This document shows, one piece after another, positions 54,269-64,000 of a stretch of DNA of 64,000 bases. The stretch is taken from NCBI GenBank assembly GCA_029782295.1, contig JAKOVB010000027.1, positions 434,001-498,000 of the forward strand, read 5' to 3'. Within the stretch, counting starts at the first letter, position 1. Every line of letters starts with the position of its first letter. Made by a program: the position numbers and the translations under genes. The notes beneath the pieces were generated by a model. The model ran no database searches, was not told the DNA's origin, and was given only the letters and a program-made list of their open reading frames with translations. The stretch comes from Pseudomonadota bacterium (lineage in GTDB: Bacteria; Pseudomonadota; Gammaproteobacteria; Burkholderiales; Methylophilaceae).

Positions 54269-55372
54269 CTAGATGCGCATCGGCATCACGACATACTTGT
54301 AATTGCTGTCGCTTGGTACGGTAACCAGACAGCTGCTATTGGCATCGGCAAAGGAGAAAGTGACGACATCGTTATCTACATTATTCAGAACATCGATCAT
54401 GTAGGTCACGTTGAACCCGATATCCAGCGGATCACCGTTGTAGTTCACCTCCAACTCTTCCTCAGCTTCTTCCTGTTCACTGTTGCTGCTGATCAGGCGC
54501 AGCGAATCCTTGCCAAGTACCATGCGGATACCGCGGTACTTTTCATTCGACAGGATAGACGCGCGTTGCATCGCCAGTAAAAGGGTCTGACGATCGACAG
54601 CAAGGCTGTTCTGATGTCCAACAGGAATGACCCGGGTGTAATCCGGAAACTTACCGTCTATGACTTTGGAAATAAGTCGGATACCGGAGAAGGCGAAATT
54701 GACCTGATTGCTGCCCACTTCGATAGTCAGCATTTCATCACTATCTTCCAGCAACTTGATCAGTTCAAGAACAGTTTTGCGAGGCAGAATCATTTCCTGC
54801 TTCTCATAACTTTGCGACAGTTCTGTCGACGTAAAACTCAATCGGTGTCCATCAGTACCGACGACATTCAGTCGATTGCCGTTCACTTCGAACAGAAGGC
54901 CGTTCAGGTAATAGCGAATATCCTGTTGTGCCATTGCGTATTCGACCTGCTTGAGCAGCTTCTTCAAAGTACGTTGTGCAATCTGTAGCACCAGTCCGGT
55001 TTCACCACCAGCCTTGGCCATCAGTGGGTAGTCTGCGGCAGGCAAGGTTTGCAGATTGAAACGGCTCTTACCGGCACGAATCTGCATGCGGTTATCCTGG
55101 ATGGCCATGGTGATTTCTGCCTGATCTGGTAGTGAACGGCAAATATCCAATAGCTTGCGCGCAGATACCGTAGTAGAAACTTCTCCACCAGGAGCGCCAT
55201 CAAGTGACAGTGAAATCTGCATTTCAAGATCCGTTGCCGTCAATGTTACGCGGTCCTGTTTTGCTTCCAGTAAAAGGTTGGAAAGAATTGGCAGTGTATG
55301 ACGCCGTTCAACGATACTGCTGACCGCAGAAAGCGGTTTGAGCAACATGTCTCGATCTATTTTGATATTCAT
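54269..55372 (-). CDS. dnaN: DNA polymerase III beta sliding clamp
   Basis: 367 residues, full length with three repeated clamp domains. Start MNIKIDRDMLLKPLSAVSSIVERR and end YVVMPMRI are diagnostic; the C-terminal MPMR lies at the client-binding cleft. It follows dnaA after a 206-base AT-rich gap that resembles an origin, and precedes gyrB by 39 bases. Confidence 0.98.
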   Translation of the reverse strand: MNIKIDRDMLLKPLSAVSSIVERRHTLPILSNLLLEAKQDRVTLTATDLEMQISLSLDGAPGGEVSTTVSARKLLDICRSLPDQAEITMAIQDNRMQIRAGKSRFNLQTLPAADYPLMAKAGGETGLVLQIAQRTLKKLLKQVEYAMAQQDIRYYLNGLLFEVNGNRLNVVGTDGHRLSFTSTELSQSYEKQEMILPRKTVLELIKLLEDSDEMLTIEVGSNQVNFAFSGIRLISKVIDGKFPDYTRVIPVGHQNSLAVDRQTLLLAMQRASILSNEKYRGIRMVLGKDSLRLISSNSEQEEAEEELEVNYNGDPLDIGFNVTYMIDVLNNVDNDVVTFSFADANSSCLVTVPSDSNYKYVVMPMRI

Positions 55373-55416
55373 AATACTAAATAATCCTAATAATATTTAA
55401 TAATGAACGACAAACC

Positions 55417-55425
55417 TGTGGATAA
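55417..55425 (-). promoter_or_regulatory. DnaA box, perfect
   Basis: TGTGGATAA, complement of TTATCCACA, immediately next to the AT-rich triplet region. Confidence 0.8.
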
Positions 55426-55549
55426 GTCAAAATTCATTTAATAATCAAATACTCACTACCAATTAAGTCCAGAACAAAACAGCATTTAATATTGTGTATG
55501 GATTGTGGAGGGATTTTCCTGATCTACAAAAATCCAAGTTATCCGATAT

Positions 55550-55558
55550 TCATCCACA
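55550..55558 (+). promoter_or_regulatory. DnaA box, one mismatch
   Basis: TCATCCACA, one base from TTATCCACA, just after the dnaA stop. Confidence 0.55.
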
Positions 55559-55578
55559 ACTTATTCCAGACACTATCC

Positions 55579-56943
55579 TCAATCACGGATGACTTGTACC
55601 AGAAAAGCCAGATCTCGACTCAAATTGGGATCATTCTGACGCAAGCTTTCTATTTCCTCGCAGGCGTGCATCACGGTTGTGTGGTGACGTCCGCCAAAAG
55701 CTTCACCGATCTCAGGAAAGCTGTGGTTGGTCAGTTCCCTGGCTAACGACATGGCCACCTGACGTGGTCTGGCAAAGTTTCTGGATCGCTTCTTGGAATA
55801 CATTTCAGCGACCTTGATCTTGTAGTAGTCAGCAACGGTTTTCTGGATATTCTCAATAGTGATTTGTCGACCACGAACAGCAATCAGATCCTTGAGTGCT
55901 TCTTTGGCCAAGGGCAGGTCAATCGCGTGCCCGGTAAAACGGGCCATGGCTACGATGCGGTTCAAAGCACCTTCCAGTTCACGGACGCTGGAACGGATCT
56001 GTTTGGCGACAAAGAATGCTACTTCTTCATCCAAAGAGATGCGTTGTGCATCTGCTTTCTTCAGCAGAATGGCAACGCGCATTTCAAGTTCTGGAGGCTC
56101 GATGGCGACAGTCAGTCCCCAACTGAATCGTGTTCGAAGCCGCTCATCCATGTCCGCGATTTCCTTTGGATAGGTATCGCAGCTGATGACGATTTGTTTC
56201 TTAGCTTCGATCAGGGAGTTGAAGGCATAGAAAAACTCCTCCTGAGTACGGCTTTTTTTGGCGAAGAACTGAATATCGTCAATCAGCAACATGTCGAGGG
56301 AGTGGTATGTACGCTTGAAATCATCAAACGCCTTGTTTTCATAAGCTTTGACAACATCGGAAACATAACGCTCGGCATGCAGGTAGCGGATCTTGGCATC
56401 TGGATGTTCGCGTTGCAGGTGATTCCCGATGGCCTGCATCAGGTGAGTCTTGCCAAGACCAACACCGCCGTAGATAAATAAAGGGTTATAGGCAGCACCG
56501 GGGTTTTCCGAAACCTGAATGGCTGCAGCACGGGCTAATTGATTAGCCTTGCCGGTCACGAAATTATCGAAGTTGAATACAGGATTCAGACCGGAACCAT
56601 CCTCCAGCGATTTGGCTGGTTTGGAACGCACGGCGCGTTTGGGAGGTACAGTTTCCGAAGAAACGGTTTCAGGAGTCTGGGGTAATTCAACAGCAGATGT
56701 ATGACCGTTTTCGATCAAGGCAATTTCAATGGCAATAGGTTCTGGATAAAACTCCAGGCTGAGCTGTTCAATTTTTCCGAGAAAACGATCCTTGACCCAC
56801 TGCTGAACGAATCTGTTCGGCGCAAGAAGGCGTACACCGCCTTCAAAAACTTCACAACGAAGTGGTTTGATCCAGGTGTTGAACTGTTGTGCGGAAAGCT
56901 CTTGCTTGAAGCGACCGAGACAGGTAGGCCAGAAATTTTCCAT
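55579..56943 (-). CDS. dnaA: chromosomal replication initiator DnaA
   Basis: 454 residues. Domain I at the N-terminus ([24 protein letters not shown]), a short linker, AAA+ domain with Walker A GGVGLGKT (159-166) and Walker [10 protein letters not shown], and the DNA-binding domain ending with the signature [17 protein letters not shown]. The start MENFW is canonical; an upstream extension is rejected. It is divergent from rpmH, with a perfect DnaA box in between suggesting autoregulation. Confidence 0.97.
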   Translation of the reverse strand: MENFWPTCLGRFKQELSAQQFNTWIKPLRCEVFEGGVRLLAPNRFVQQWVKDRFLGKIEQLSLEFYPEPIAIEIALIENGHTSAVELPQTPETVSSETVPPKRAVRSKPAKSLEDGSGLNPVFNFDNFVTGKANQLARAAAIQVSENPGAAYNPLFIYGGVGLGKTHLMQAIGNHLQREHPDAKIRYLHAERYVSDVVKAYENKAFDDFKRTYHSLDMLLIDDIQFFAKKSRTQEEFFYAFNSLIEAKKQIVISCDTYPKEIADMDERLRTRFSWGLTVAIEPPELEMRVAILLKKADAQRISLDEEVAFFVAKQIRSSVRELEGALNRIVAMARFTGHAIDLPLAKEALKDLIAVRGRQITIENIQKTVADYYKIKVAEMYSKKRSRNFARPRQVAMSLARELTNHSFPEIGEAFGGRHHTTVMHACEEIESLRQNDPNLSRDLAFLVQVIRD

Positions 56944-57077
56944 CGGTTGCCAGAATTGATCCCTGAATAATCTCTGCAGGCTGGAAACAAGCCCTGCAGG
57001 CATGACAAAATGAAGCCGGAACGGTCTTAATGAAACAAGCAATCCGGAACAGGTGATTCTAGCTGGTTTAAGTTAAC

Positions 57078-57086
57078 TTATCCACA
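57078..57086 (+). promoter_or_regulatory. DnaA box, perfect
   Basis: TTATCCACA, between dnaA and rpmH. Confidence 0.8.
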
Positions 57087-57117
57087 AGCTGGATAACAAA
57101 TAAAAGGTAATTGGTGG

Positions 57118-57147
57118 TTGACAAAGAGGGGGTTTACCATGTTTAAT
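57118..57147 (+). promoter_or_regulatory. sigma-70 promoter of rpmH
   Basis: -35 TTGACA (57118-57123, perfect), 18 bases, -10 TTTAAT (57142-57147, five of six), 44 bases before the rpmH start. Confidence 0.7.
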
Positions 57148-57191
57148 TACGCCCTTTTTACTGTACCCATCCCAGTGATTGGAGATATTCG

Positions 57192-57326
57192 ATGAAACGC
57201 ACATACCAACCATCCAAGGTTCGCCGCGCTCGCACCCACGGTTTCCTGGTGCGCATGAAGACTCGTGGTGGTCGTGCTGTGATCGCTGCACGCCGCGCCA
57301 AGGGTCGTGCTCGCCTCGCAGTCTAA
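57192..57326 (+). CDS. rpmH: 50S ribosomal protein L34
   Basis: 44 residues, [18 protein letters not shown] then a very basic tail ending in GRARLAV, the universal L34 pattern. It is preceded by GGAGATATTCG, a good ribosome site. First gene of the rpmH-rnpA-yidD-yidC-mnmE series, read divergently from dnaA. Confidence 0.98.
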   Translation: MKRTYQPSKVRRARTHGFLVRMKTRGGRAVIAARRAKGRARLAV

Positions 57327-57329
57327 AGC

Positions 57330-57686
57330 GTGTCCGGGCTCGGTTTCCCAGACCGATACAAACTCAAAAAAACGGATGAATTTTCATCCGTTTTTAATTT
57401 CCGCAGACGCATTTCCGGAATCGTGCTGGCTTTCCATTACATGCCGAATACGCTGGGTTACCCGCGGTTGGGCGTTATTGTCGGAAAGAAAATAGCCAAG
57501 CGAGCTGTGCACCGAAATTACATGAAACGGACGATGCGAGAATTTTTTCGCAAAGGGTGTCCTTCTCTGGGTGCGGTGGACTTGGTGATACGTCCTCTCA
57601 AGGCTTATGGTCATGAAGACTTTATGACCATCGAAGCCGAATTCAACACGCTTTTGGATAAGCTGCGCAGCAGGCTTGCAGATTAG
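57330..57686 (+). CDS. rnpA: ribonuclease P protein component
   Basis: 118 residues from a GTG three bases after the rpmH stop. The RNR signature region reads AKRAVHRNYMKRTMREFF. The protein assists the RNase P RNA in maturing tRNA 5' ends. A terminator-like hairpin lies inside its coding sequence from codon 13 (57368-57395) and may lower its expression relative to rpmH. Confidence 0.95.
   Translation: MSGLGFPDRYKLKKTDEFSSVFNFRRRISGIVLAFHYMPNTLGYPRLGVIVGKKIAKRAVHRNYMKRTMREFFRKGCPSLGAVDLVIRPLKAYGHEDFMTIEAEFNTLLDKLRSRLAD
57368..57395 (+). terminator. hairpin with T-run inside the 5' end of rnpA (possible attenuator)
   Basis: AAAAACGGATGAA and TTCATCCGTTTTT are perfect 13-base arms around TT. 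In RNA the GC-containing core CGGATGA / TCATCCG with loop ATTT is followed by five U, an intrinsic-terminator layout, only 42 bases past the rpmH stop. Confidence 0.6.
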
Positions 57687-57693
57687 ACGAGAT

Positions 57694-57903
57694 ATGGCCC
57701 GATTTCTGATTCTGTTGATCAAGCTGTACCAATACCTGTTGAGCCCATGGGTTGGGAATAACTGTCGCTTTACACCGACCTGTTCGCATTATGCCTGCCA
57801 GGCATTGCATAAGCACGGTGCCATACGCGGGTGTTGGCTAATGACGCGCCGCCTGTTACGCTGCCACCCGTGGCATCCAGGCGGCCACGATCCTATTCCG
57901 TAG
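57694..57903 (+). CDS. yidD: membrane protein insertion efficiency factor YidD
   Basis: 69 residues starting MARFLILLIKLYQYLLSP. The conserved Cys-rich centre NCRFTPTCSHYA and C-terminal RCHPWHPGGHDP are typical. YidD helps YidC insert proteins into the inner membrane. An upstream in-frame codon overlapping rnpA is less likely. It precedes yidC by 16 bases. Confidence 0.95.
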   Translation: MARFLILLIKLYQYLLSPWVGNNCRFTPTCSHYACQALHKHGAIRGCWLMTRRLLRCHPWHPGGHDPIP

Positions 57904-57919
57904 TTTCATTGAGAACCAT

Positions 57920-59560
57920 ATGGACACCAAGCGTTTAATCCTGTTTGTCATTTTTTCATTTTCCATCATGATGTTGTGGGAAGCGTGGCAACGCGACCAT
58001 GGCCCACAGCCTGCGTTGCAGCCTGTCACCCAGACCACCAATCAAACTGCTGCTAACACTGAAGCCGGTGTTCCGCTTCCAACGAACCGGCAGCCGGCAG
58101 CCGTTCAGGACTCAGGTTTTTCCCTGCAAAAGGGTCAAAGAATTCGTGTCACTACGGACATGATACAAGCCGAGATCGATACGTTCGGCGGTGATATTCG
58201 CAAGGTGGAACTGCTTAAGCATCTGGATACAACAGACAAGACCAAGAAGTTCGTCCTCCTGGATGACAGCAAACCTTCCGTTGTCTACGTAGCACAATCC
58301 GGTTTGATTGGGAGTGGCCTGCCTTCCCATAAGGTGACATTCAACGCCAATGCAGGCGAATACAGCCTTCAGGATGGCCAGGACAAGCTGGAAATCAGGC
58401 TGGCTTGGGAAGGTGCCAATGGTGTCAGGATCGACAAGGTTTATCGTTTCCATCGTGGTAGCTATGTGATGGATGTTGAGTACGAGATTCATAACAACAG
58501 CAGCGTTGCCCTGGATCCCTCTGTCTATTTCCAGATCGTCCACGACAGCGAATCCAGCCAGGGCACCCGTATGATGCCGACTTTCACGGGGGCTGCATAT
58601 TTCTCGGATGCCGACAAGTACAAGAAGGTCAGTTTCGCGGATATGGACAAGAATAATCTGTCCAAGAGTGCCAAGGATGGCTGGATCGGTTTGGTGCAGC
58701 ATTACTTTGTCAGTGCCTGGATTCCCCAGGCCGGACCACGGGAGTATTACACCAAGCACCTGAGCGACAAAATATATTCAATGGGATCTGTCTCATCCCT
58801 CGGCACCATTGCCCCCGGCGCTAGTGTAAAAACTGGTGCCAGCTTCTATGCTGGGCCGCAAGAGCATTCTCAGTTACTTGCTGCAGCACCTGGTCTGGAA
58901 TATACCGTGGATTACGGATGGTTGACGATTATTGCTACCCCGTTATTCTGGGTGCTTTCCCATATCCAGAAACTCGTTCAGAACTGGGGTGTCGCCATCA
59001 TTCTGTTGACGGTGTTGCTGAAACTGATGTTCTATCCTTTGTCTGCCGCCAGCTATCGCTCTATGGCGCACATGCGTGAACTGGGACCCCGCCTGCAGCA
59101 GTTGAAGGAAAAGTTTGGCGATGACCGCCAGAAACTGCATGAAGCCATGATGCAGCTCTACAAGACCGAGAAGATCAATCCGATGGGGGGCTGCCTGCCC
59201 ATCCTGATCCAGATTCCGGTATTCATTTCTCTGTACTGGGTACTGCTCGGCAGCGTTGAAATGCGTCATGCACCGTTTGCCTTGTGGATTCAGGATTTGT
59301 CCGCTATTGACCCGTATTACGTGTTGCCCATCCTGATGGGTCTTACCATGATCATCCAGACTCGCCTCAATCCGACCCCGCCGGATCCGATCCAGGCCAA
59401 GGTCATGATGATCATGCCGGTCGTGTTCAGCGTTTTCTTCTTCTTCTTTCCGGCTGGTCTGGTCCTTTACTGGCTGGTGAATAATGTCCTGTCGATTGCC
59501 CAGCAGTGGCATATCAATCGCACCATCAGCCTGCACAAGAAGGGGCATGTCAAGGCCTGA
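57920..59560 (+). CDS. yidC: membrane protein insertase YidC
   Basis: 546 residues. N-terminal membrane anchor, a large periplasmic beta-domain (about 60-340) and the conserved five-helix insertase core from about 345 ([45 protein letters not shown]). It inserts and folds inner-membrane proteins with or without Sec. Its end overlaps mnmE by 14 bases. Confidence 0.97.
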   Translation: MDTKRLILFVIFSFSIMMLWEAWQRDHGPQPALQPVTQTTNQTAANTEAGVPLPTNRQPAAVQDSGFSLQKGQRIRVTTDMIQAEIDTFGGDIRKVELLKHLDTTDKTKKFVLLDDSKPSVVYVAQSGLIGSGLPSHKVTFNANAGEYSLQDGQDKLEIRLAWEGANGVRIDKVYRFHRGSYVMDVEYEIHNNSSVALDPSVYFQIVHDSESSQGTRMMPTFTGAAYFSDADKYKKVSFADMDKNNLSKSAKDGWIGLVQHYFVSAWIPQAGPREYYTKHLSDKIYSMGSVSSLGTIAPGASVKTGASFYAGPQEHSQLLAAAPGLEYTVDYGWLTIIATPLFWVLSHIQKLVQNWGVAIILLTVLLKLMFYPLSAASYRSMAHMRELGPRLQQLKEKFGDDRQKLHEAMMQLYKTEKINPMGGCLPILIQIPVFISLYWVLLGSVEMRHAPFALWIQDLSAIDPYYVLPILMGLTMIIQTRLNPTPPDPIQAKVMMIMPVVFSVFFFFFPAGLVLYWLVNNVLSIAQQWHINRTISLHKKGHVKA

Positions 59561-60896
59561 GCATAGCCATACGATTGCTGCCATCGCTACCGCACCCGGA
59601 AGCGGTGGCATTGGGGTCGTGCGTGTTTCAGGCCCGGGCTGCAGGGCCATTGCCGAGGCAGTTCTCGGGCAATGTCCACCACCCAGGACGGCTGCCTACC
59701 TGCCTTTTGTCGAGGAAGATGGTTCCCTGATCGATCGCGGTATCGCGATTTACTTTGCTGCCCCACATTCCTACACGGGTGAAGATGTTCTGGAACTTCA
59801 GGGGCATGGCGGAACAGCCCTGATGCAGCTGTTGCTGGCACGTTGCCTTGCCTTGGGCGCACGACAGGCGGAACCAGGTGAGTTTACCCGGCGTGCCTAT
59901 CTCAATGACAAGCTGGATCTGGCACAGGCCGAAGCTGTCGCTGATGTGATTAGTGCAGCCACTGCCGAGGCAGCGCGAAGTGCGGTACGATCCCTCTCTG
60001 GTGAGTTTTCAAATAAGGTTCATGCGCTCCGGGATCGCATGGTTGATCTGCGTTTATATGTCGAAGCCTGCCTGGATTTCCCCGAGGAAGATATTGATTT
60101 CATTAGCCACGGCAGGGTTGCCGGTAAGCTGCAGGATATTGTCGACGAACTTAATGCAGTGTTTGCAAAGGCAAGACAGGGGAACCTGCTCCGGGAAGGC
60201 ATTCATGTCGTCCTGATCGGACAGCCCAATGTCGGCAAATCAAGTCTGATGAACCGGCTGGCCGGAGAAGAGGTTGCGATTGTCACGCCGATCGCCGGAA
60301 CCACCCGAGATACCATCAGGAGCGTAATTCAGATCAATGGGGTGCCACTGCATATTGTCGATACGGCGGGATTGCGCGAGACAGAGGATGAAGTCGAGCG
60401 ACAGGGTATCGCACGAACATGGCGAGCAGCAGAGAACGCGCATGCCGCGCTTTTGCTGGTAGATGTGGCTCATGGTATCACCGAGAACGAAAAAACGATT
60501 CTAGATCAATTACGGCCGGATTTGCCCAAGGTCTGGATCCACAACAAGATCGATCTTTCACAGGAAATGCCGCGGGTTCTATCCCGAGATAGCGAAACGC
60601 ATGTTTACCTTTCTGCCAAAACGGGCGAGGGCATGGATTTGTTGCGTGATCAGCTGTTGAAGATTGCCGGCTGGCAGTCAAGCGGGGAGGGCGTCCTCAT
60701 GGCGCGAGAGCGTCATCTCGTAGCGCTTAGTGAAGTCAGTGCATGCTTGCGGCGGGCTTCTGACAATCTTGCATTCCCCGAATTATTGGCGGAAGAATTG
60801 CGTCTGGCTCAGGAATTTCTTAACACCATCACTGGTGAATTTACCCCGGATGATCTGCTGGGCGAGATATTTAGCCGATTCTGCATCGGAAAATAA
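59547..60896 (+). CDS. mnmE: tRNA uridine-5-carboxymethylaminomethyl GTPase MnmE
   Basis: 449 residues. N-terminal folate-binding domain ([20 protein letters not shown]), helical domain, inserted G domain with GQPNVGKSS and [13 protein letters not shown], and the C-terminal catalytic-Cys motif CIGK. With MnmG it modifies the wobble uridine of several tRNAs. The start overlaps yidC; a longer frame inside yidC is rejected. Confidence 0.96.
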   Translation: MSRPEHSHTIAAIATAPGSGGIGVVRVSGPGCRAIAEAVLGQCPPPRTAAYLPFVEEDGSLIDRGIAIYFAAPHSYTGEDVLELQGHGGTALMQLLLARCLALGARQAEPGEFTRRAYLNDKLDLAQAEAVADVISAATAEAARSAVRSLSGEFSNKVHALRDRMVDLRLYVEACLDFPEEDIDFISHGRVAGKLQDIVDELNAVFAKARQGNLLREGIHVVLIGQPNVGKSSLMNRLAGEEVAIVTPIAGTTRDTIRSVIQINGVPLHIVDTAGLRETEDEVERQGIARTWRAAENAHAALLLVDVAHGITENEKTILDQLRPDLPKVWIHNKIDLSQEMPRVLSRDSETHVYLSAKTGEGMDLLRDQLLKIAGWQSSGEGVLMARERHLVALSEVSACLRRASDNLAFPELLAEELRLAQEFLNTITGEFTPDDLLGEIFSRFCIGK

Positions 60897-60908
60897 ACTC
60901 TATTCTTA

Positions 60909-60933
60909 GAAAAGCCTGAAATAAAGGCTTTTC
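60909..60933 (+). terminator. probable terminator after mnmE
   Basis: Nine-base stem GAAAAGCCT / AGGCTTTTC with a seven-base loop, 12 bases past the mnmE stop. The T-run is partly inside the stem, so strength is uncertain. Confidence 0.6.
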
Positions 60934-60940
60934 AGGGAGG

Positions 60941-60956
60941 TGTTTCACGTGAAACA
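60941..60956. promoter_or_regulatory. parS: parS centromere site
   Basis: TGTTTCACGTGAAACA, an exact match to the bacterial parS consensus, extended to a 20-base palindrome (60939-60958). It sits between mnmE and mnmG about 2.6 kb upstream of parA, the usual place for chromosome-segregation sites. Confidence 0.93.
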
Positions 60957-61039
60957 CCAAGAAGTTGCCATGACAATCATGCGGGTTATGCAGTATCATG
61001 TGCGCCTTTTCCGTAGCTCGTTGAGTGCCATCATAAATC

Positions 61040-62947
61040 ATGCAATTCCCTGAAATATTTGATGTAATTGTCGTTGGTGGTGGCCATGCGGGGACCGAGG
61101 CGGCATTGGCCTCCGCACGCATGGGTCGAAAAACCCTGTTGCTGACACATAACATCGAAACGCTTGGGCAAATGTCCTGCAACCCATCTATTGGTGGTAT
61201 TGGTAAAGGACACTTGGTCAAGGAGGTGGACGCGCTTGGTGGCGCCATGGCCGCAGCAACGGATGAGGGCGGTATCCAGTTCCGCATCCTGAATTCTTCA
61301 AAAGGCCCGGCAGTTCGGGCTACCCGGGCTCAGGCCGATCGTGTGCTTTACAAGGCGGCTATCCGGAGGCGTCTCGAGAATCAGCCGAATCTCTGGTTGT
61401 TCCAGCAGGCGGTTGACGATGTGATTCTCGAGGGGGAGCGCATTGCCGGGGTCGTGACTCAACTCGGTATCCGGTTTTCCTCCCGTGCTGTCGTGCTCAC
61501 GGCAGGAACGTTCCTGAATGGTTTGGTGCATGTCGGCCTGGCAAATTATCGTGCCGGGCGAGCCGGTGATCCGCCCGCCATTTCACTGGCTGCGCGTCTG
61601 CGTGAGCTCAATCTTCCGGCGGGGCGACTCAAGACTGGCACACCGCCCAGGCTGGATGCCAGAAGTATCGATTTCAGCGTGATGGAAGAGCAGCCGGGAG
61701 ATAATCCCGCACCTGTATTCTCTTTCCTTGGTTCCGTCGATCAGCACCCGCAGCAACTGCCCTGCTGGATCACGCATACCAACCAGCGTACACACGATAT
61801 CATTCGTTCCGGTCTCGACCGTTCCCCAATGTATACCGGCGTGATCGAGGGCGTTGGTCCGCGTTACTGCCCTTCTGTGGAAGACAAGATTCACCGCTTC
61901 GCCGACAAGGACGCCCACCAGATATTCCTTGAGCCGGAAGGCTTGACTACCCACGAAATTTATCCCAACGGGATCTCCACGAGTCTGCCTTTCGATGTGC
62001 AGTATGATTTGGTGCGCTCGATACGCGGTCTCGAAAACGCACATATCCTGCGCCCCGGTTACGCCATCGAATACGATTACTATGACCCGAGAGGCTTGAA
62101 ATCTACGCTGGAAACCAAGGCAATTGCGGGTCTGTTCTTCGCTGGGCAGATCAACGGCACTACAGGCTATGAAGAAGCCGCTGCGCAAGGTCTTCTGGCC
62201 GGCATTAATGCCGGCCGATATGCGGCTGACGAAGAGGGCTGGTGCCCAGAGCGCAACGAAGCATATCTCGGAGTGCTGGTGGATGATCTGATCACCCGCG
62301 GTGTCAGCGAACCCTATCGCATGTTTACCAGCCGCGCAGAATACCGTTTGATGCTGCGCGAGGATAACGCGGATCTGCGACTGACAGAAATTGGACGCAA
62401 GCTGGGTGTGGTGGATGATGTCCGTTGGGAAGCGTTCAGCCGTAAGCAGGACGCGATAGCTCGCGAACAGGAAAGGCTCAAGCGGACCTGGATGCAGCCC
62501 CGGAACTTGCCAGAGGCTGACGCGATGCGCGTGCTTGGTCAGGCGATGGAGCGCGAATATACCTTGTTCGATCTGCTGCGTCGCCCGGACGTGAGTTACG
62601 AGTCTCTGCTGACTCTTCCAGGGGCCGGGGAAGGGGAGTCGGACCCGCAGGTCCGTCAGCAACTGGAAATTGCTGCCAAATATCAGGGTTATATTGATCG
62701 GCAGATGGACGAGGTCGAGCGAGCGCGACATTACGAAACACTGGCAATGCCTGAAGACATAGATTATGCCGATGTGCGCGGGCTTTCCATCGAGGCCCAG
62801 CAGAAGCTGAACCGTCATCGGCCCGAAACCCTGGGGCAGGCGGGGCGTATTTCCGGAATAACCCCGGCAGCAGTGTCCCTGTTACTCGTCTACCTCAAGA
62901 AAAAACAGTCATCCCGTAATGTGGCTGCAGGGGAGGATGTGGCGTGA
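61040..62947 (+). CDS. mnmG: tRNA uridine-5-carboxymethylaminomethyl modification enzyme MnmG
   Basis: 635 residues. FAD-binding [19 protein letters not shown] at the start, the family signature [23 protein letters not shown] and [12 protein letters not shown] are seen; the C-terminal helical domain binds MnmE. Formerly gidA. The parS site lies about 85 bases upstream and may influence its promoter. Its stop overlaps the rsmG start (GTGA). Confidence 0.97.
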   Translation: MQFPEIFDVIVVGGGHAGTEAALASARMGRKTLLLTHNIETLGQMSCNPSIGGIGKGHLVKEVDALGGAMAAATDEGGIQFRILNSSKGPAVRATRAQADRVLYKAAIRRRLENQPNLWLFQQAVDDVILEGERIAGVVTQLGIRFSSRAVVLTAGTFLNGLVHVGLANYRAGRAGDPPAISLAARLRELNLPAGRLKTGTPPRLDARSIDFSVMEEQPGDNPAPVFSFLGSVDQHPQQLPCWITHTNQRTHDIIRSGLDRSPMYTGVIEGVGPRYCPSVEDKIHRFADKDAHQIFLEPEGLTTHEIYPNGISTSLPFDVQYDLVRSIRGLENAHILRPGYAIEYDYYDPRGLKSTLETKAIAGLFFAGQINGTTGYEEAAAQGLLAGINAGRYAADEEGWCPERNEAYLGVLVDDLITRGVSEPYRMFTSRAEYRLMLREDNADLRLTEIGRKLGVVDDVRWEAFSRKQDAIAREQERLKRTWMQPRNLPEADAMRVLGQAMEREYTLFDLLRRPDVSYESLLTLPGAGEGESDPQVRQQLEIAAKYQGYIDRQMDEVERARHYETLAMPEDIDYADVRGLSIEAQQKLNRHRPETLGQAGRISGITPAAVSLLLVYLKKKQSSRNVAAGEDVA

Positions 62948-63567
62948 GTCTTGCCGCGATTCTGTCCAAAGGGATTGCCGGGCTAGGTCTCGATATCGGA
63001 CAGGCAACCCAGGAAAGGTTGCTGGCCTATCTGATGCTTCTGCAGAAGTGGAACAAGGTACACAATCTGACCGCTGTCAGAGATCCGGAGGAAATGGTCA
63101 CGCTGCATCTGCTCGATAGTCTGTCGGTCCTGCCGCATATCGGGCAGGGTCGTCTTCTGGATGTCGGTAGTGGGGCCGGGTTTCCTGGCATTGTCCTGGC
63201 ATTGACCCGTCCAGATCTTCAAGTGACAACACTGGATTCCGTCGGTAAAAAAGCCAGCTTCATGCGTCAGGTCAAGGCTGAGCTGGGTATTTCAAATCTT
63301 GAAGTAATCAGTGGCCGGGTTGAGGTTTACAAGCCGGAAGAACTGTATGACATGATCATTTCGCGTGCCTTTTCGGAAATGCGCGAATTTGTACGCCTTA
63401 CCCGTCATCTTCTCAAGGACGGCGGTGTATGGCTGGCCATGAAGGGGGTTTATCCGGAGGATGAGCTTGCCGAGTTGCATGGGCTGGAGATCGATGTGCT
63501 CGAATTAAACGTGCCGGGCTTGGATGCTCGGCGTCACCTCGTTTTTTTGAAAGTAGCCAACCAATGA
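62944..63567 (+). CDS. rsmG: 16S rRNA (guanine-527-N7)-methyltransferase
   Basis: 207 residues from a GTG overlapping the mnmG stop. AdoMet motif [17 protein letters not shown] and the N-terminal [17 protein letters not shown] with HLLDSLS are typical of RsmG (formerly gidB). It overlaps parA by four bases. Confidence 0.96.
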   Translation: MSLAAILSKGIAGLGLDIGQATQERLLAYLMLLQKWNKVHNLTAVRDPEEMVTLHLLDSLSVLPHIGQGRLLDVGSGAGFPGIVLALTRPDLQVTTLDSVGKKASFMRQVKAELGISNLEVISGRVEVYKPEELYDMIISRAFSEMREFVRLTRHLLKDGGVWLAMKGVYPEDELAELHGLEIDVLELNVPGLDARRHLVFLKVANQ

Positions 63568-64000
63568 AAATTCTGGCCATCACCAATCAGAAGGGTGGGG
63601 TAGGCAAGACCACGACCTGTGTCAACCTGGCCGCCAGTCTGTCGTCTGCGAAGCGTCGCGTGTTGCTGGTCGACCTGGATCCGCAGGGCAACGCAACGAC
63701 TGGCAGCGGGATAGATAAGTCAGCACTTGCTACTACGATTTATCACGTTTTGCTGGGGCAGAAGAAGTTGGCCGATGTGAAAGTTAGAAGCGCTGTCGGT
63801 AGCTTCGACGTGATTCCTGCCAACCGTGAATTGGCGGGTGCGGAGGTCGAGTTGGTGAACGAGCTGGCTCGCGAAACACGCCTGAAGAATGCACTCGTGG
63901 GGCTCGAGAAGGATTACGACTACGTGCTGATTGATTGCCCACCGGCACTTAATCTGGTGACCGTCAATGCACTGACCGCAGCAAATGCAGTCATGATTCC
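63564..64000 (+). CDS. parA: chromosome-partitioning ATPase ParA, 3' end outside window
   Basis: First 145 residues of a Soj/ParA protein, running off the window edge. It begins [18 protein letters not shown] with the deviant Walker A (K residues of KGGVGKT), then DLDPQGNATTG and LIDCPPAL. With ParB, expected just beyond the edge, it moves parS-marked origins; two parS-like sites are in this window. It overlaps rsmG by four bases. Confidence 0.96.
   Translation, partial: MKILAITNQKGGVGKTTTCVNLAASLSSAKRRVLLVDLDPQGNATTGSGIDKSALATTIYHVLLGQKKLADVKVRSAVGSFDVIPANRELAGAEVELVNELARETRLKNALVGLEKDYDYVLIDCPPALNLVTVNALTAANAVMI

Larger units (their letters stand above)
55373..55578. other. oriC: candidate oriC segment between dnaA and dnaN
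   Basis: 206 bases, strongly AT-rich at the dnaN end with repeated TAA/AAT triplets (55373-55405) that suit duplex unwinding. It holds one perfect DnaA box (TGTGGATAA, 55417-55425), a one-mismatch box (TCATCCACA, 55550-55558) and a weaker one (TTATCCGAT, 55539-55547). The dnaA-rpmH gap is the other candidate; the two may act together. Confidence 0.6.
56944..57191. promoter_or_regulatory. dnaA-rpmH divergent control region
   Basis: 248 bases holding the rpmH promoter, a perfect DnaA box (57078-57086) and a partial opposite-strand box (GCTGGATAA, 57088-57096). It likely drives dnaA autoregulation and may form part of the origin. Confidence 0.6.

Noticed and set aside
61583-62818. Minus-strand frame opposite mnmG
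   Set aside because: mnmG is complete and conserved; the antisense frame has no ribosome site or recognisable motif.

Overview
The window is chromosomal DNA from a betaproteobacterium, most likely of the Nitrosomonadales or a related group. The evidence is gene order: ubiC-ubiA, argC with a DUF6776-like gene, bactofilin and erpA, argH/algZ-algR-hemCDXY, accB-accC-prmA-DUF3426, and a classical replication-origin cluster. By eye the DNA is moderately GC-rich. I saw no tRNA, rRNA, CRISPR array, insertion sequence or prophage.

Layout. 0-12 kb: a truncated TonB-like gene, mpl and a secreted beta-carbonic anhydrase in one overlapping unit; a diguanylate cyclase; metH; an HDOD gene; then erpA, bactofilin, a DUF6776-like gene and argC. 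12-20 kb: rplM-rpsI behind a recognisable promoter, ubiC-ubiA, recG, ridA, and gmk-rpoZ-spoT. 19.8-27.5 kb: an accessory block described below. 27.5-33.5 kb: yicC, a Ser/Thr kinase and PP2C phosphatase pair, rph, rdgB, hemW and an IMPACT-family gene. 33.5-40.7 kb: argH, divergent from algZ-algR, followed by hemC-hemD-hemX-hemY. 40.7-50 kb: an oxidoreductase, fxsA, cutA, dsbD, a TlpA-like thioredoxin, aroQ, accB, accC, prmA, a DUF3426 gene and cheZ. 50-64 kb: a CPA2-type antiporter, then gyrB, dnaN and dnaA on the minus strand, and rpmH, rnpA, yidD, yidC, mnmE, mnmG, rsmG and the start of parA on the plus strand. Two parS-like palindromes and DnaA boxes mark this as the replication and segregation origin.

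The most unusual part is the accessory block between gmk and yicC, two genes that are commonly adjacent in relatives. It holds a lipoprotein gene, a small discoidin-fold-like gene, a protein with two tandem CBM21 (glycogen/starch-binding) domains fused to an endonuclease/exonuclease/phosphatase (EEP) domain, a phospholipase-D-like protein with an unfamiliar N-terminal domain, the glycogen debranching enzyme GlgX, and a 56-residue protein near a perfect palindrome. No secretion signal is visible on the CBM21-EEP, PLD-like or GlgX proteins. My working inference is a cytoplasmic glycogen-associated phosphoester or phosphodiester system, in which the CBM21-EEP protein resembles in architecture only the eukaryotic glycogen phosphatase laforin. 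This is a hypothesis.

Other points of interest are a parS-like site lying directly over the translation start region of gyrB, a terminator-like perfect hairpin inside the start of rnpA just after rpmH, and a cysteine-rich insert in MetH.
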